Shown here: positions 1 through 9,756 of the stretch, piece by piece | How positions within the stretch are numbered: the first letter of the stretch is position 1 | Layout of the letters: every line of letters begins with the position of its first letter | Assembly (NCBI GenBank): GCA_015709595.1 | Contig: CP054178.1 | Span: 1,803,205 to 1,867,204, forward strand | Length of the DNA stretch: 64,000 nt | Origin: Phycisphaeraceae bacterium | Lineage (GTDB): Bacteria > Planctomycetota > Phycisphaerae > Phycisphaerales > SM1A02 | Reading direction: 5' to 3' | The notes under the pieces: model-generated | Told to the model about the DNA's origin: nothing | The model's database searches: none | What the model saw: the letters and a program-made list of their open reading frames with translations, nothing else | Program-made: the position numbers and the translations under genes

Positions 1-166
1 CCACCACGAACTGCTTGAGCAGGTGCTCGATGGGCGCGTCGGCCTGGTGGACGACGAAGCCCGCCTCGGCCGCATGCTCGGCGCAGAGGTGGATTTCCTT
101 GCGCTTGCCGTGCTTGATGGTCACTTCGTGGACCATCGCGGGTTTGTCGCACTTGTCGCAGTTCAT
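1..166 (-). CDS. McsA-like zinc-finger protein (UvrB/UvrC-motif family), N-terminal part only
   Basis: The gene starts with ATG at 166 and runs off the left edge, so only 55 residues are visible. They contain a CDKCDKPA zinc-knuckle motif close to the N-terminus, followed about 20 residues later by a Cys-x-x-His pair (LCAEH). This arrangement is typical of McsA-type proteins, which in Bacillus activate the protein-arginine kinase McsB and in planctomycetes are often annotated as UvrB/UvrC-motif proteins. The C-terminal UVR motif would lie outside the window, so the family call rests on the zinc-binding part alone. The gene is oriented like kdsA but is separated from it by about 125 bases that contain a palindromic repeat. 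Confidence 0.6.
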   Translation of the reverse strand, partial: MNCDKCDKPAMVHEVTIKHGKRKEIHLCAEHAAEAGFVVHQADAPIEHLLKQFVV

Positions 167-237
167 GCGCTATCTCGCCCGTGTGGATTGTAGATCGGCG
201 CGGCGTGGGTGGAAGCAGGAATCCTGCTGATGAGGAT

Positions 238-260
238 CACAGGCGGGGCGCCTGTGCCAC
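238..260. repeat. Dispersed palindrome, family A
   Basis: The sequence is CACAGGCG, a GGG loop, CGCCTGTG, then CCAC. It is an 8-bp perfect inverted repeat lying between kdsA and the McsA-like gene. Near-identical copies occur at 28246-28268 and, degenerate, at 17910-17933 and 29948-30003. Confidence 0.7.
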
Positions 261-291
261 GCAGCACCCAGCACGCCATACCGCCCAGCGC

Positions 292-1107
292 TCACATCGC
301 CCGCCGCAGCCGCACAATACTCTCGATCAGCGGTCCCATGCTGTCGAGAGGCAGCATGGTCGCCTTGTCCGACAGTCCCTTGGCGGGGTCGGGGTGGCAC
401 TCGAAGAACAGGGCGTGAACCCCGGCAACGGTGGCGGCACGGGCCAGCAGGGGGGCGCGGTCGGGGCGGCCTTCGGTGTGGGTGCTCCCCCCGCCGGGCA
501 GCTGGGTGGAGTGCGTCACGTCGAAACACACCGGCGCGCCCAGTTCCATCAGGTCGCCCAGCCCGATGAAGTCGTTGACCAGTCGGTGATAGCCGAAGAA
601 GGTGCCGCGCTCCGTAAGAATGGCGCCGGCCGCGCCCGCCTCACGCAGTTTCGTCAGGACGTTGGTCATCTCCGCCGGGGCCATGAACTGCCCCTTCTTC
701 ACGTTGACCGGCTTTCCCGTTCGGGCGCAGGCGATGAGCAGGTCGGTCTGGCGGCACAGGAACGCGGGCACCTGGAGCAGATCGACCACTCCGCCCGCCG
801 GGGCGGCCTGGTGCTCGTCGTGAACATCAGTGGTGACGGGGACGCCGAGGGCGTCGCGCAGGCGGGCGAGTTCCTTCAGTCCGGCCTCCAGCCCCGGCCC
901 GCGCCCGGAGTGAATGCTGGATCGGTTGGCCTTGTCGAAGCTGGCCTTGAAGACGTAGGGCAGCCCCAGCCGCGCGCACAGGTCGCGCATGGTTCGGCCG
1001 ATGAGCAGGTTGGTCTCCGGGCTCTCCAGCACGCAGGGGCCGGCGATGATGAGCAGGGGCTGACCCGCGCCAACCGTGTGAGGCCCGACTCGGCAGAGAT
1101 TCATCAT
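292..1107 (-). CDS. kdsA: 3-deoxy-8-phosphooctulonate (KDO-8-P) synthase
   Basis: The enzyme condenses phosphoenolpyruvate with arabinose-5-phosphate to make KDO-8-phosphate, the precursor of the lipopolysaccharide inner-core sugar, in the cytoplasm. Family hallmarks are clear: FKASFDKANRSS followed by the GPG loop, the TDVHDEHQA strand, LLQVPAFLCRQTDL, NVKKGQFMAP and FDVTHSTQLPGG near the C-terminus. Length is 271 residues against about 280 for the family. The segment AGPCVLES carries Cys25 where the metal-independent E. coli enzyme has Asn, so this should be a metal-dependent class enzyme as in Aquifex. I chose the ATG at 1107 over an in-frame ATG at 1134 (280 residues); neither has a clear ribosome-binding site. 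Confidence 0.93.
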   Translation of the reverse strand: MMNLCRVGPHTVGAGQPLLIIAGPCVLESPETNLLIGRTMRDLCARLGLPYVFKASFDKANRSSIHSGRGPGLEAGLKELARLRDALGVPVTTDVHDEHQAAPAGGVVDLLQVPAFLCRQTDLLIACARTGKPVNVKKGQFMAPAEMTNVLTKLREAGAAGAILTERGTFFGYHRLVNDFIGLGDLMELGAPVCFDVTHSTQLPGGGSTHTEGRPDRAPLLARAATVAGVHALFFECHPDPAKGLSDKATMLPLDSMGPLIESIVRLRRAM

Positions 1108-1338
1108 GGGAAACGGTAGGGTATCGCCTGCCATCGGGGATCGGTGGGGCGAGTCGCTCGCAACTGCACACATCTTTCCCACATTCTCACTTTTTCCTGT
1201 CAATTCCGCGCGGCGGGGTTTATCCTCTGATACCTCTCTGGCACGGAAGCCCGGGCGCGGGGGTCGGACCCCGCGTAGACCCACGGATGATCGGGCTTTT
1301 CGTGCAGGGACGGCGTCCACGACACGAAAGGCCTGTCG

Positions 1339-2778
1339 ATGTCCGGATACATCTTCTCCGCCGAGCTGGTCGAGCAGTTCCGCCGCAACCCCCTGCACGA
1401 AACCCTGCGTGATCTGGGCAAGGCCGCGCGTGACGCCAACGTGCTCGCCTCGGCTGATTTCCGCAAGCTGCTGGGCTACCTGACCGAACTGGCCGACGGG
1501 CGCGACCGGCGCGAGCCGATGACCCCGGTGGCGGGCACGCACCGCCCCCAGCCGCGCTTGCGGGTGCTGATCGACGCCGCGTTCACGAACCTGGGCGACT
1601 TGACGTGGTTCCGTCTCAACAAGATCGTCAACCAGTCCAAGCAGCCGCTCAAGGGCATGTTTCAGCGCATGGCCGCCAGCGTGGGGCGGCTGAGCGATGA
1701 AGACCTGGAGTCGGTCGTCACCGCGCTGGTGTCTGATTCACCCGACCGAAAGCTGCTGAAACTGCTCAATGAAAAGGGCGGCCGCGTGCCCAACTGCGGA
1801 CTGGAGCTGTTCGCGCGACTGGCCTACCTCTTCCGCCCGGACCTGTACTTCGTGCTTCCGCGCCGCTGGGGCGAGGAGTCGGGCGTCTACAAGTTCATCG
1901 ACAACGATCTGCGCAAGTATTGCGCGGTCTGCCGCACGCTGCGGTCGATCTGCGACGAGGTGGGCTTCCCCGCCGACATCCGCGCCACGCTCTTCGACCG
2001 CGCGGTGGAGATGGACCCGGTTCATCCCACGCTCGAGGCGGCGATCAATCACTCCATCGGCAGCGCCCTGGCGTGGGCCAACGTACTCGAGGCGGGCGAT
2101 GGCTACGTGCCGGGCAAGCGTCCCAACGACGAGATCTCCATGCCGCTGGAAGTCGCACCCGCCGCCATCCGCGTGCGCCGAGGCGAGGCGCGGCTGCGGA
2201 ACCAGTTGATCCGCGCCTACCGCGGATGTTGCGCCATCTCCGGCAAGTGCCCCAAGGACGTGCTCGAGGTGGCCTACGTCGCGCCCTACCCGGCGGGCGA
2301 CATCCACTCCCCGCGCAACGCGATCCCCCTGCGAAGCGACCTGCACACCCTGTGGGACTGCAACCTGATCGCCTTCGACCCCGAGACGCTGGAACTCCAC
2401 CTGTCCGAGTCGCTGCGCGGCACGTGCTACGAGCCCTTCGCGGGCGTGAAACTGTCCGAACCGGACGAGGGCCTGCGTCTTGACGGCGTCGCCCTGCGCG
2501 ACCGCTGGGCGCACTTCCAGTCGATGCGCAAGGCGGGCGCTTCGGCGTCACCGCCCGCCGCCGCGCCGGCTCAGGTCGCGCCGCCGCCCGCGCTGATCGG
2601 CGCTCCCGGCACAACGGGCGAACCCCGCTACGAGAAGGCGGACGTGGAGATCGAGACGTTCGAGGCATTCGAACCGCGCAAGTCCGCCTCCAGCGGCATC
2701 TGGCGGGTGAGGCCGGCGGCGAGCGGGCCGACCATCCCGCTGGCCCCGATCGACGCCGAGGAGCCGGTGGAGGGATAA
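1339..2778 (+). CDS. HNH-family (HNH_2-like) protein with the first catalytic His replaced by Tyr
   Basis: This 479-residue protein has an N-terminal region of about 280 residues that I do not recognise, an HNH_2-like domain at about 285-365, and a Pro/Ala-rich disordered tail. The domain shows CCAISGKCP, then AYVAPYPAGD, RNAIPL and RSDLHTLWD, the last with Asn327 and His336 in the usual places. Most family members read AHI.PY at the first catalytic position; here residue 313 is Tyr. The domain may therefore be a catalytically weakened or inactive nuclease, or a nucleic-acid-binding fold. No methyltransferase, helicase or other restriction or defence partner lies next to it. The ATG at 1339 lies a few bases after an AAAGG stretch. 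Confidence 0.7.
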   Translation: MSGYIFSAELVEQFRRNPLHETLRDLGKAARDANVLASADFRKLLGYLTELADGRDRREPMTPVAGTHRPQPRLRVLIDAAFTNLGDLTWFRLNKIVNQSKQPLKGMFQRMAASVGRLSDEDLESVVTALVSDSPDRKLLKLLNEKGGRVPNCGLELFARLAYLFRPDLYFVLPRRWGEESGVYKFIDNDLRKYCAVCRTLRSICDEVGFPADIRATLFDRAVEMDPVHPTLEAAINHSIGSALAWANVLEAGDGYVPGKRPNDEISMPLEVAPAAIRVRRGEARLRNQLIRAYRGCCAISGKCPKDVLEVAYVAPYPAGDIHSPRNAIPLRSDLHTLWDCNLIAFDPETLELHLSESLRGTCYEPFAGVKLSEPDEGLRLDGVALRDRWAHFQSMRKAGASASPPAAAPAQVAPPPALIGAPGTTGEPRYEKADVEIETFEAFEPRKSASSGIWRVRPAASGPTIPLAPIDAEEPVEG

Positions 2779-2847
2779 TCCGGGGATCGGAACCTTGCGA
2801 ACCACCTCGCCGCGCGGTACGTTGACGCGCGCGGAGTGAGGTGTGCG

Positions 2848-3507
2848 ATGTCCGATGGGGTCGGCATCACGCGTGGAAGGGCGGCGGCGCTGAGCGTTGC
2901 GGGAATCGTTCTTGGCTGCGGCGTGTGGACCATGATCCGCGATGCCGCCATGACCCCGGAACGAGGCATCATCCAATCCGCGGATCGAGGCGAGAGGCCG
3001 GTGCTTCTTGAACATGTGACGCATGAGAGGGCGCACGCCTCGCTGGCGTCCGTCCGGTCGCGTTCGCAGGCGAGCGGCGGTGCAGTATCGTCCCCGGCCG
3101 CGCGCTTGCCGCACCAGCGCGACGTCGACGCCCTCGAAGCATCCATCGCCGAGGCGCGATCGGGATCGATGCCCGTGACGCCGCTCACAGACGACGTCCC
3201 GGGCGCGACGCCCGCTCTGGCCATTCGGCTCATCGAGGCGCAGCCCGTGGAACCCGGCGCGGGCACGTGGCGACTGTCGCTGGCCGTCGTGAACGTCAGC
3301 GACGGGATGCTCGGCGCGGCCGGGTTCACGCTGTCGTGCGACGGGCAGCCCGTGGGCGGCGGGGCGCGATTCACGGTGCGCCCGCTTCCGCGAGGGCGCG
3401 GCGACATGGTGGTGGCCCTCGTGGACGGATTGTCGCAGGACTTCGATCCCGCCCGCCTGTCAGCACGCATCGTATCGCACGGCGACCGCATCGCGACGGC
3501 GGAGTGA
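2848..3507 (+). CDS. Hypothetical protein with N-terminal signal anchor
   Basis: I do not recognise a family. The 219-residue product has a hydrophobic stretch at about residues 10-28 (AALSVAGIVLGCGVWTMI) that would act as a signal anchor or uncleaved signal, then a low-complexity region, and a C-terminal part of about 100 residues with alternating polar and hydrophobic residues that suggests a small beta-sandwich. The ATG at 2848 is preceded at good spacing by GAGGTG; an in-frame GTG at 2836 would overlap that site. It stands alone between the HNH gene and the metal regulon. Confidence 0.6.
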   Translation: MSDGVGITRGRAAALSVAGIVLGCGVWTMIRDAAMTPERGIIQSADRGERPVLLEHVTHERAHASLASVRSRSQASGGAVSSPAARLPHQRDVDALEASIAEARSGSMPVTPLTDDVPGATPALAIRLIEAQPVEPGAGTWRLSLAVVNVSDGMLGAAGFTLSCDGQPVGGGARFTVRPLPRGRGDMVVALVDGLSQDFDPARLSARIVSHGDRIATAE

Positions 3508-3649
3508 CCACGTCGCGCGGACCGACGGCGCCTCGCGGCGCAAGTCGTGCCGGCCGGAACGTCATGACATGTCGTGTGCTGGTTGAACCGGCGCCTCCCT
3601 TGACGGCGCGGTCCGCGGCCGCGCCTTCCAGCCCCGGTGAACGCGAGAC

Positions 3650-3677
3650 TTGACCAGTTTGTAGCATATGCTACACT
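3650..3677 (+). promoter_or_regulatory. Candidate sigma70-type promoter of the outer-membrane barrel gene
   Basis: TTGACC at 3650-3655 and TACACT at 3672-3677 are separated by 16 bases and match the sigma70 consensus at five and four of six positions. The palindromic operator at 3660-3675 fills the spacer and overlaps the -10 element, which is the geometry expected for steric repression. The barrel gene starts 25 bases downstream. Confidence 0.5.
3660..3675. promoter_or_regulatory. Perfect 16-bp palindrome, probable MntR operator
   Basis: TGTAGCATATGCTACA is identical to its reverse complement. It lies between candidate -35 and -10 elements directly upstream of the barrel gene, and a 13/16 match and an 11/16 match lie upstream of mntR. 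Its size and symmetry fit a DtxR/MntR-family dimer site; the assignment to this MntR is inferred from position and recurrence. Confidence 0.6.
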
Positions 3678-3701
3678 TGGGTTCATCCAAGGAGTCAGGT
3701 C

Positions 3702-4559
3702 ATGCGGGGATCAGCCGGTGCGGCGTGGATCATGGGTTCGTGCGGCGTGGCGTGGTCGCTTTCGGGCGCCTTGGCGTCGTCGGGGCAGGAGGCGTCGTAC
3801 CGCGATCTCGGCACGTCGTCGTACTCGCTCTTCAACCCCACGCCGCGAGAGTTGCGGCGGGGCATGAGCCCGGATCGACCCGACACCACCGAAAGCCCCA
3901 TCACGGTCGATGCCGGGGTGGTGCAACTGGAGATGAGTTTCTTCGACCTGTCGAAGAACGGTTCGCATCGCACCTGGACCGCGGCGCCATTCAACCTGAA
4001 ACTGGGGTTGACGGAGTCGATGGACATCCAGTTCGTGCTGGACCCGTACCTGCACGTGCGCGAGGATGGCCGGGGGCGGCTCGCTCACGGGCTGGGCGAC
4101 CTCCAGGTGCGGCTGAAGCTCAATCTGTGGGGAAATGACGGGGGAAGCACGGCCTTCGGCGTCATGCCCTTCATCAAGGTTCCCACCGCCGGCGCGGGGC
4201 TGGGCAACGATCACGTCGAGGGCGGCGTGATTCTGGCCTTGTCGTGGGATGCCGCGCCGGGCGTGGGGCTGGCGTTCATGGTCGAGCCGGACATCGTGTA
4301 CGACGAGGCCGACGACGACCACGATCTTGAACTGCTGCACACCGCGGTGCTGGGGCTGGACATCACCGATCGGGTCGGCTGGTTCATCGAGTACGCGGGC
4401 GTGGTGAGCGCGGATGCGTCGCCCTACCGCGCCGAGGCGATCACCGGCTTCACCCTGGCGGTGACGGACGACCTGATGCTGGACTGCGGCGTGCGTCTCG
4501 GGCTGACCGGGGATGCCGACGACTGGGGACTTTTCGCGGGTATGAGCATTCGCTTTTAG
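3702..4559 (+). CDS. Outer-membrane beta-barrel protein (MetA/phenol-pathway transporter-like)
   Basis: The 285-residue product begins with a hydrophobic signal peptide ending near ALASS. The rest is a succession of amphipathic strands with the alternating pattern of a beta barrel and ends in IRF, a terminal Phe as usual for outer-membrane proteins. The segment DRPDTTESPITVDAGVVQLE is characteristic of the putative MetA-pathway-of-phenol-degradation family (PF13557), whose members are mostly barrels of unknown substrate. A strong AAGGAG ribosome-binding site precedes ATG 3702. Its palindromic operator is shared in degenerate form with the downstream mntR-ABC transporter operon, so I infer a role in metal passage across the outer membrane, comparable to the MnoP manganese porin of Bradyrhizobium. 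No substrate can be read from the sequence. Confidence 0.75.
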   Translation: MRGSAGAAWIMGSCGVAWSLSGALASSGQEASYRDLGTSSYSLFNPTPRELRRGMSPDRPDTTESPITVDAGVVQLEMSFFDLSKNGSHRTWTAAPFNLKLGLTESMDIQFVLDPYLHVREDGRGRLAHGLGDLQVRLKLNLWGNDGGSTAFGVMPFIKVPTAGAGLGNDHVEGGVILALSWDAAPGVGLAFMVEPDIVYDEADDDHDLELLHTAVLGLDITDRVGWFIEYAGVVSADASPYRAEAITGFTLAVTDDLMLDCGVRLGLTGDADDWGLFAGMSIRF

Positions 4560-4568
4560 CGGGATGAA

Positions 4569-4601
4569 TGTAGCCGTTGCCACGAGGTCGCCTATGCTAC
4601 A
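4569..4601. promoter_or_regulatory. Two degenerate copies of the MntR palindrome upstream of mntR
   Basis: At 4569-4584 the sequence matches the 16-bp palindrome at 11 of 16 positions, with the left half TGTAGC intact. At 4586-4601 it matches at 13 of 16 positions, with the right half TATGCTACA intact. A TTGCCA/TACACC pair at 4577-4603 has nearly the same geometry relative to the site as the promoter at 3650. This suggests autoregulation of the mntR operon. It also argues against the in-frame ATG codons at 4564 and 4594 as starts. Confidence 0.45.
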
Positions 4602-4626
4602 CCTGAAACGATTCCGGAATCTGGCC

Positions 4627-5067
4627 ATGACCGCGATCCGCCGCCCCGTCAACTCGTTCGCCAAGGTTCGCGCCGATCACGCCACCGAGACGGCGGAGGA
4701 CTACGTGGAGGCGGTCTCGGACATTCTGCACCGTCAGGGTGAGTGTCGCGTGAAGGACCTGGCGGACGTGATGGGCGTGACGCACGTCACGGTGACGCGC
4801 ATCATCGCGCGGCTGCAGGAGGAGCGGCTGGTCGAAACCGAGCCGTATCGCCCCATCCGGCTCACGGCCAAGGGCGAACGGCTCGCCGCCGACAGCCGAA
4901 GGAGGCACGGGATCGTGCTGCGATTCCTGCGCGCCATCGGCGTACCGCCCGAGGACGCCCAGCGCGACGCCGAGGGCATCGAGCATCACGTGGGTGAGAA
5001 GACGCTGGAGTGCATGCGCCGCTTCGCGGACGAGCGCGAGCGGGAATCATCAGGAGGTGCGTCATGA
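4627..5067 (+). CDS. mntR: Manganese-responsive transcriptional regulator, DtxR/MntR family
   Basis: The 146-residue repressor resembles the E. coli MntR type, with a short N-terminal extension before the winged helix. The HTH is at about residues 38-62 (VKDLADVMGVTHVTVTRII). Metal-site residues known from Bacillus MntR are present: Asp and Glu of EDYVE, His of RRRHGIV, and Glu, Glu and His of DAEGIEHHV. The Glu in the last motif, instead of the Cys found in iron-sensing DtxR, favours manganese. There is no SH3-like third domain, as in MntR. The stop overlaps the start of the binding-protein gene (ATGA at 5064), which indicates one transcript with coupled translation. The start at 4627 was chosen because earlier ATGs lie inside operator-like sequence. 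Confidence 0.85.
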   Translation: MTAIRRPVNSFAKVRADHATETAEDYVEAVSDILHRQGECRVKDLADVMGVTHVTVTRIIARLQEERLVETEPYRPIRLTAKGERLAADSRRRHGIVLRFLRAIGVPPEDAQRDAEGIEHHVGEKTLECMRRFADERERESSGGAS

Positions 5068-6056
5068 GCGGACGACGCCTGGGCATTGTGCGGTGTCTTC
5101 TTGCGGCGGGCGCCGGGCTGCTGGCTTCGTGCGCCGGCCCGTCCGGTTCGGATGTCGCCGCCACGGACGGCAGGCCCCGCATCGTCTGCACCGTGGGCAT
5201 GGTGACAGACATCGTGCGCCGCGTGGCGGGGGATCGGGCGGAGGTGATCGGCCTCATCGGCGCGGGCGTGGACCCCCACCTCTACAAGCCCACGCGCGAC
5301 GACGTGGAGATGCTCTCGAAGGCGGACATCATCTTCTACGCGGGCCTGATGCTCGAGGGCAAGATGGCCGACACGCTCGTCAAGGTCGGCCGCAGCCGGA
5401 AGGTCTACGCGGTGACGGAGGAGATCGACGACTCATTCCTGCTGCACCCCGACGGGGCGGAGGGGCACGCCGACCCGCACGTATGGATGGACGGCAGCGC
5501 CTGGGCCGAGTGCGTGAAGGTCGTCGCCCGCGCCTTGAGCGAGTTCGATCCGCTCCACGCCGCCGACTACGCCCGGCGCGGCGACGCGCTCATCGCCGAC
5601 ATCATGGCGATGCATGAGTACGGCAAGCGGGTGATCTCGACCATCCCCGAGCGCAGCCGCGTGCTCATCACCTCGCACGACGCCTTCAACTACTTCGGCC
5701 GCGCGTACGGCCTGCGGGTGGAGGGCGTGCAGGGGCTCTCCACCGAATCGGAGGCGGGGCTGAAGCGCATCAACGACCTGGTGGATTTCATCGTGAAGCA
5801 CGAGGTGCGCGCCGTGTTCATCGAAACCAGCGTGTCGCCCAGGAACATCCAGGCGCTCATCGAAGGCGCCAGATCGCGCGGGCACGCGGTCGTCATCGGC
5901 GGGGAACTCTTCTCCGACGCCATGGGGGAGGAGGGAACCTACGAGGGCACCTATCTCGGCATGCTCGACCACAACCTGACCATCGTGGCCCGCGCCCTGG
6001 GGGGCGAGGCGCCCGCCGCAGGATGCCACGGGAAACTGAGCCATGCGAGCCATTGA
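5064..6056 (+). CDS. Metal ABC transporter substrate-binding lipoprotein (MntA/TroA-like, cluster A-I)
   Basis: The protein has a lipoprotein signal with lipobox LLASC (Cys23), placing it on the periplasmic side of the inner membrane. It shows the two-lobed fold motifs of the ZnuA/MntA/TroA family and the four expected metal ligands: His72 (DPHLYKP), His139 (DPHVWMD), Glu254 (FIETSV) and Asp302 (MLDHN). The His-rich loop typical of zinc-specific ZnuA proteins is missing. The His-His-Glu-Asp set and the linked mntR favour manganese, although iron or zinc cannot be excluded. ATG 5064 follows a strong AGGAGG site and overlaps the mntR stop; the end overlaps the ATPase gene by 14 bases. Length is 330 residues. 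Confidence 0.9.
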   Translation: MSGRRLGIVRCLLAAGAGLLASCAGPSGSDVAATDGRPRIVCTVGMVTDIVRRVAGDRAEVIGLIGAGVDPHLYKPTRDDVEMLSKADIIFYAGLMLEGKMADTLVKVGRSRKVYAVTEEIDDSFLLHPDGAEGHADPHVWMDGSAWAECVKVVARALSEFDPLHAADYARRGDALIADIMAMHEYGKRVISTIPERSRVLITSHDAFNYFGRAYGLRVEGVQGLSTESEAGLKRINDLVDFIVKHEVRAVFIETSVSPRNIQALIEGARSRGHAVVIGGELFSDAMGEEGTYEGTYLGMLDHNLTIVARALGGEAPAAGCHGKLSHASH

Positions 6057-6879
6057 CGCCAGCGTCGAATCGCCGAGCCGTCCCCTCCCCATCGGGCGCG
6101 TGGGCGTGGCGACGGGGGAGGAGCACTCCCCCGCCGCCCCGCTCTCGATTCACGATATGACGGTGGCCTACCACCGCAAGCCGGTGATCTGGGACATCGA
6201 CCTGGACGTGCCGGAGGGGAAACTCGTCGGCATCGTCGGTCCCAACGGGGCGGGCAAGAGCACGCTCCTCAAGGCGGTGCTGGACCTGGTGCCCAAGGCC
6301 TCCGGGCGCGTGCTGATCTACGGCGAGCCGTATCACCGGCAGCGGCGACTCGTGGGCTACGTGCCCCAGCGCGAGAGCGTGGACTGGGACTTCCCCGTCA
6401 GCGCGCTGGACGTGGTGACGATGGGGCTGTACGGCCGCATCGGCTGGTTCCGCCCGGTGCGGAAACGCCACCGCGAGCAGGCCATGGCGGCGCTTGAGCG
6501 CGTGGGCATCGCGGACCTGGCGCACCGTCAGATCAGCCAGCTTTCCGGCGGGCAGCAGCAGCGGGTGTTCCTGGCCCGCGCGCTGGTGCAGGAGGCGAGG
6601 GTGTACCTGATGGACGAGCCCTTCGCCGCGGTGGACGCCGCCACGGAGAGGGCCATCGTGGACATTCTGCGGGAACTGCGCGACCGCGGACGCACCGCGC
6701 TGGTGGTGCATCACGACCTGCACACCGTGCCCGAGTACTTCGATCACGTCATCCTCATCAACATGCGCGTCGTGGCGCACGGGCCGACCGAGGAGGTCTT
6801 CACCCGCGAGAACCTGCAGAAGACGTACGGCGGCCGCCTCACGCTGCTGGATGAGGCCGCGGAGGCCCTGGCCCGATGA
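6043..6879 (+). CDS. Metal ABC transporter ATP-binding protein
   Basis: The ATPase subunit of 278 residues energises metal import. It has Walker A GPNGAGKST, the Q-loop YVPQRESVDWDFP typical of the Mn/Zn/Fe cluster, signature LSGGQQQR, Walker B VYLMDEPF and the switch His in VVHHDLHT. About 35 residues precede the usual start of the domain, so a downstream start is possible, but the ATG at 6043 overlaps the previous gene as expected for a tight operon. The final codons overlap the first permease gene by four bases (ATGA). Confidence 0.92.
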   Translation: MRAIDASVESPSRPLPIGRVGVATGEEHSPAAPLSIHDMTVAYHRKPVIWDIDLDVPEGKLVGIVGPNGAGKSTLLKAVLDLVPKASGRVLIYGEPYHRQRRLVGYVPQRESVDWDFPVSALDVVTMGLYGRIGWFRPVRKRHREQAMAALERVGIADLAHRQISQLSGGQQQRVFLARALVQEARVYLMDEPFAAVDAATERAIVDILRELRDRGRTALVVHHDLHTVPEYFDHVILINMRVVAHGPTEEVFTRENLQKTYGGRLTLLDEAAEALAR

Positions 6880-8272
6880 GCCGGGGAGAAGCCCCATTCT
6901 GGGGTGACGTGGCGCGGGTCTTCCTGCTGCAGGATTACAACACCCGCGTGGTGGTGCTGGGCGCGGCGGCGCTGGGGCTGGCGGCGGGGGTGGTCGGCTG
7001 CTTCACGCTGCTGCGCAGGCGGGCGCTGATGGGCGACGCCCTCAGCCACGCCACGCTGCCGGGCATCGGACTGGCGTTCATTCTCGTCACGCTGACCGGG
7101 GGCGACGGCAAGTCGCTGCCGTGGCTGCTGCTGGGGGCCACGCTGGCGGGCGCGGCGGGGCTGGGCGTCATTCTGCTCATTCGGAATCTGACGCGGCTGA
7201 AGGAGGACGCCGCGCTGGGCGTGGTGCTGAGCGTCTTCTTCGGGCTGGGCGTGGCGACGCTGGGCGTCGCGCAGAACATGCAGGCGGGTCACGCGGCGGG
7301 ACTGGAGTCATTCATCTACGGCAAGACCGCCTCGATGACCGCGTCGGACGCGCGGCTGATCGCCGTGGCCGCCGGGTTGTCAGTCGCGGCCTGCGCGATG
7401 CTGTTCAAGGAGTTCCGTCTGCTCTGCTTCGACGCCGCCTTCGCGCGAGGACAGGGGCGACCCACGCTGCTGCTGGACATGCTCATGATGGCGGTGGTGG
7501 TGGCGGTCACGGTGATCGGGCTTCAGGCGGTGGGGCTGGTGCTGATCATCGCGCTGCTCATCATCCCCGCTGCGGCGGCCCGCTTCTGGACCGAGCGGCT
7601 TCAGTGGATGACGGTCATCAGCGGGGCGATGGGAGCCCTCTCCGCCGCGCTGGGAGCGGCCATCAGCGGGGTGAGGCCGGACACGCCTTCCGGTCCGATG
7701 ATCGTCATCGTTGCGGCGGCGCTCTTCGCCTTGAGCATGGCCTTCGGCGCGGCGCGGGGCGTCGCGCCTCGGCTGCTGCGACAATGGCGACTGGCGCGGC
7801 GCATCGGGCGACAGCACCTGCTGCGGGCGGTGTTTGAGTTGAGCGAGGGCGAGGCACACCCCGCTCCCTCACGGTCGCGGCTCACGTCGAACGCGCGCGG
7901 CGACGTCACCGAACCGCCGCTTGTGTCAATCAGTGATCTCGCCTTCATGCGTTCATGGTCGCCTCGCTCGCTGCATCGCCAGATCGCCCGGGCGCGGCGG
8001 GCGGGGCTGGTGAATCCGGCGGGCGATGGAGTTCGACTCACCGAGACGGGCCTGATCGAAGCGGCCCGGCTGACGCGCAATCACCGGCTGTGGGAGATGT
8101 ACCTCATCACCCACGCGGATGTCGCGCCGAGCCACGTTGACCGCGATGCCGACCATGTGGAGCACATCCTGGGCCCCGCGCTGACCGCGGAGCTGGAGCG
8201 CCTCATGGCGTCCGACCTGCCCGCCCGCGTCATGCCCGTCAGTCCGCACGTGCTGAATGAAGGGAGCCGCGC

Positions 8273-8276
<4 letters not shown>
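6876..8276 (+). CDS. Metal ABC transporter permease with C-terminal DtxR-like domain (first of two)
   Basis: Residues 1 to about 300 form the usual ABC-3 permease with eight or nine membrane spans (LMGDALSHATLPGIGLAF is the family signature). A cytoplasmic extension from about residue 310 resembles DtxR/MntR: a helix-turn-helix-like segment (SPRSLHRQIARARRAGLV), a wing ending LTETGLIEAARL, then RNHRLWEMYL and HVDRDADHVEHIL, which keep the His, Glu and Glu-His metal ligands. The Cys/Glu position before the last pair is Asp. Total length is 466 against about 280 for a plain permease. Between the two domains lies a family-C repeat copy read in frame (7861-7885). Chlamydial YtgCR has the same permease-repressor fusion. 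Start and stop overlap both neighbours. Confidence 0.88.
7861..7885 (-). repeat. Family C repeat inside the first metal permease gene
   Basis: On the minus strand this reads GTGAGCCGCGACC, GTGA, then GGGAGCGG. It is a full-length 25-bp copy in the linker between the permease and DtxR-like domains, read through as PAPSRSRLT. Other copies are at 39921-39944, 39973-39997 and 59994-60073. Confidence 0.75.
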
Positions 8277-9604
<1,328 letters not shown>

Positions 9605-9756
9605 TCAGCACCCGGCCGCGCTCGAGGGTCGATCTTCGAACCGACGGAATCTCCAGAAAATGCTGGCGTCGAGGTTCATCCGGCGATAAAGTTGGCTGGG
9701 TGCGGGGTTTCCGTGCAGACGATCCGTCCCAGGTTCCGCCATCAGGAGATCAGTTC

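Noticed and set aside
1339-2778. Restriction or anti-phage defence island around the HNH gene
   Set aside because: The neighbours are kdsA and a hypothetical protein; no methyltransferase, helicase, recombinase or other defence gene is adjacent.
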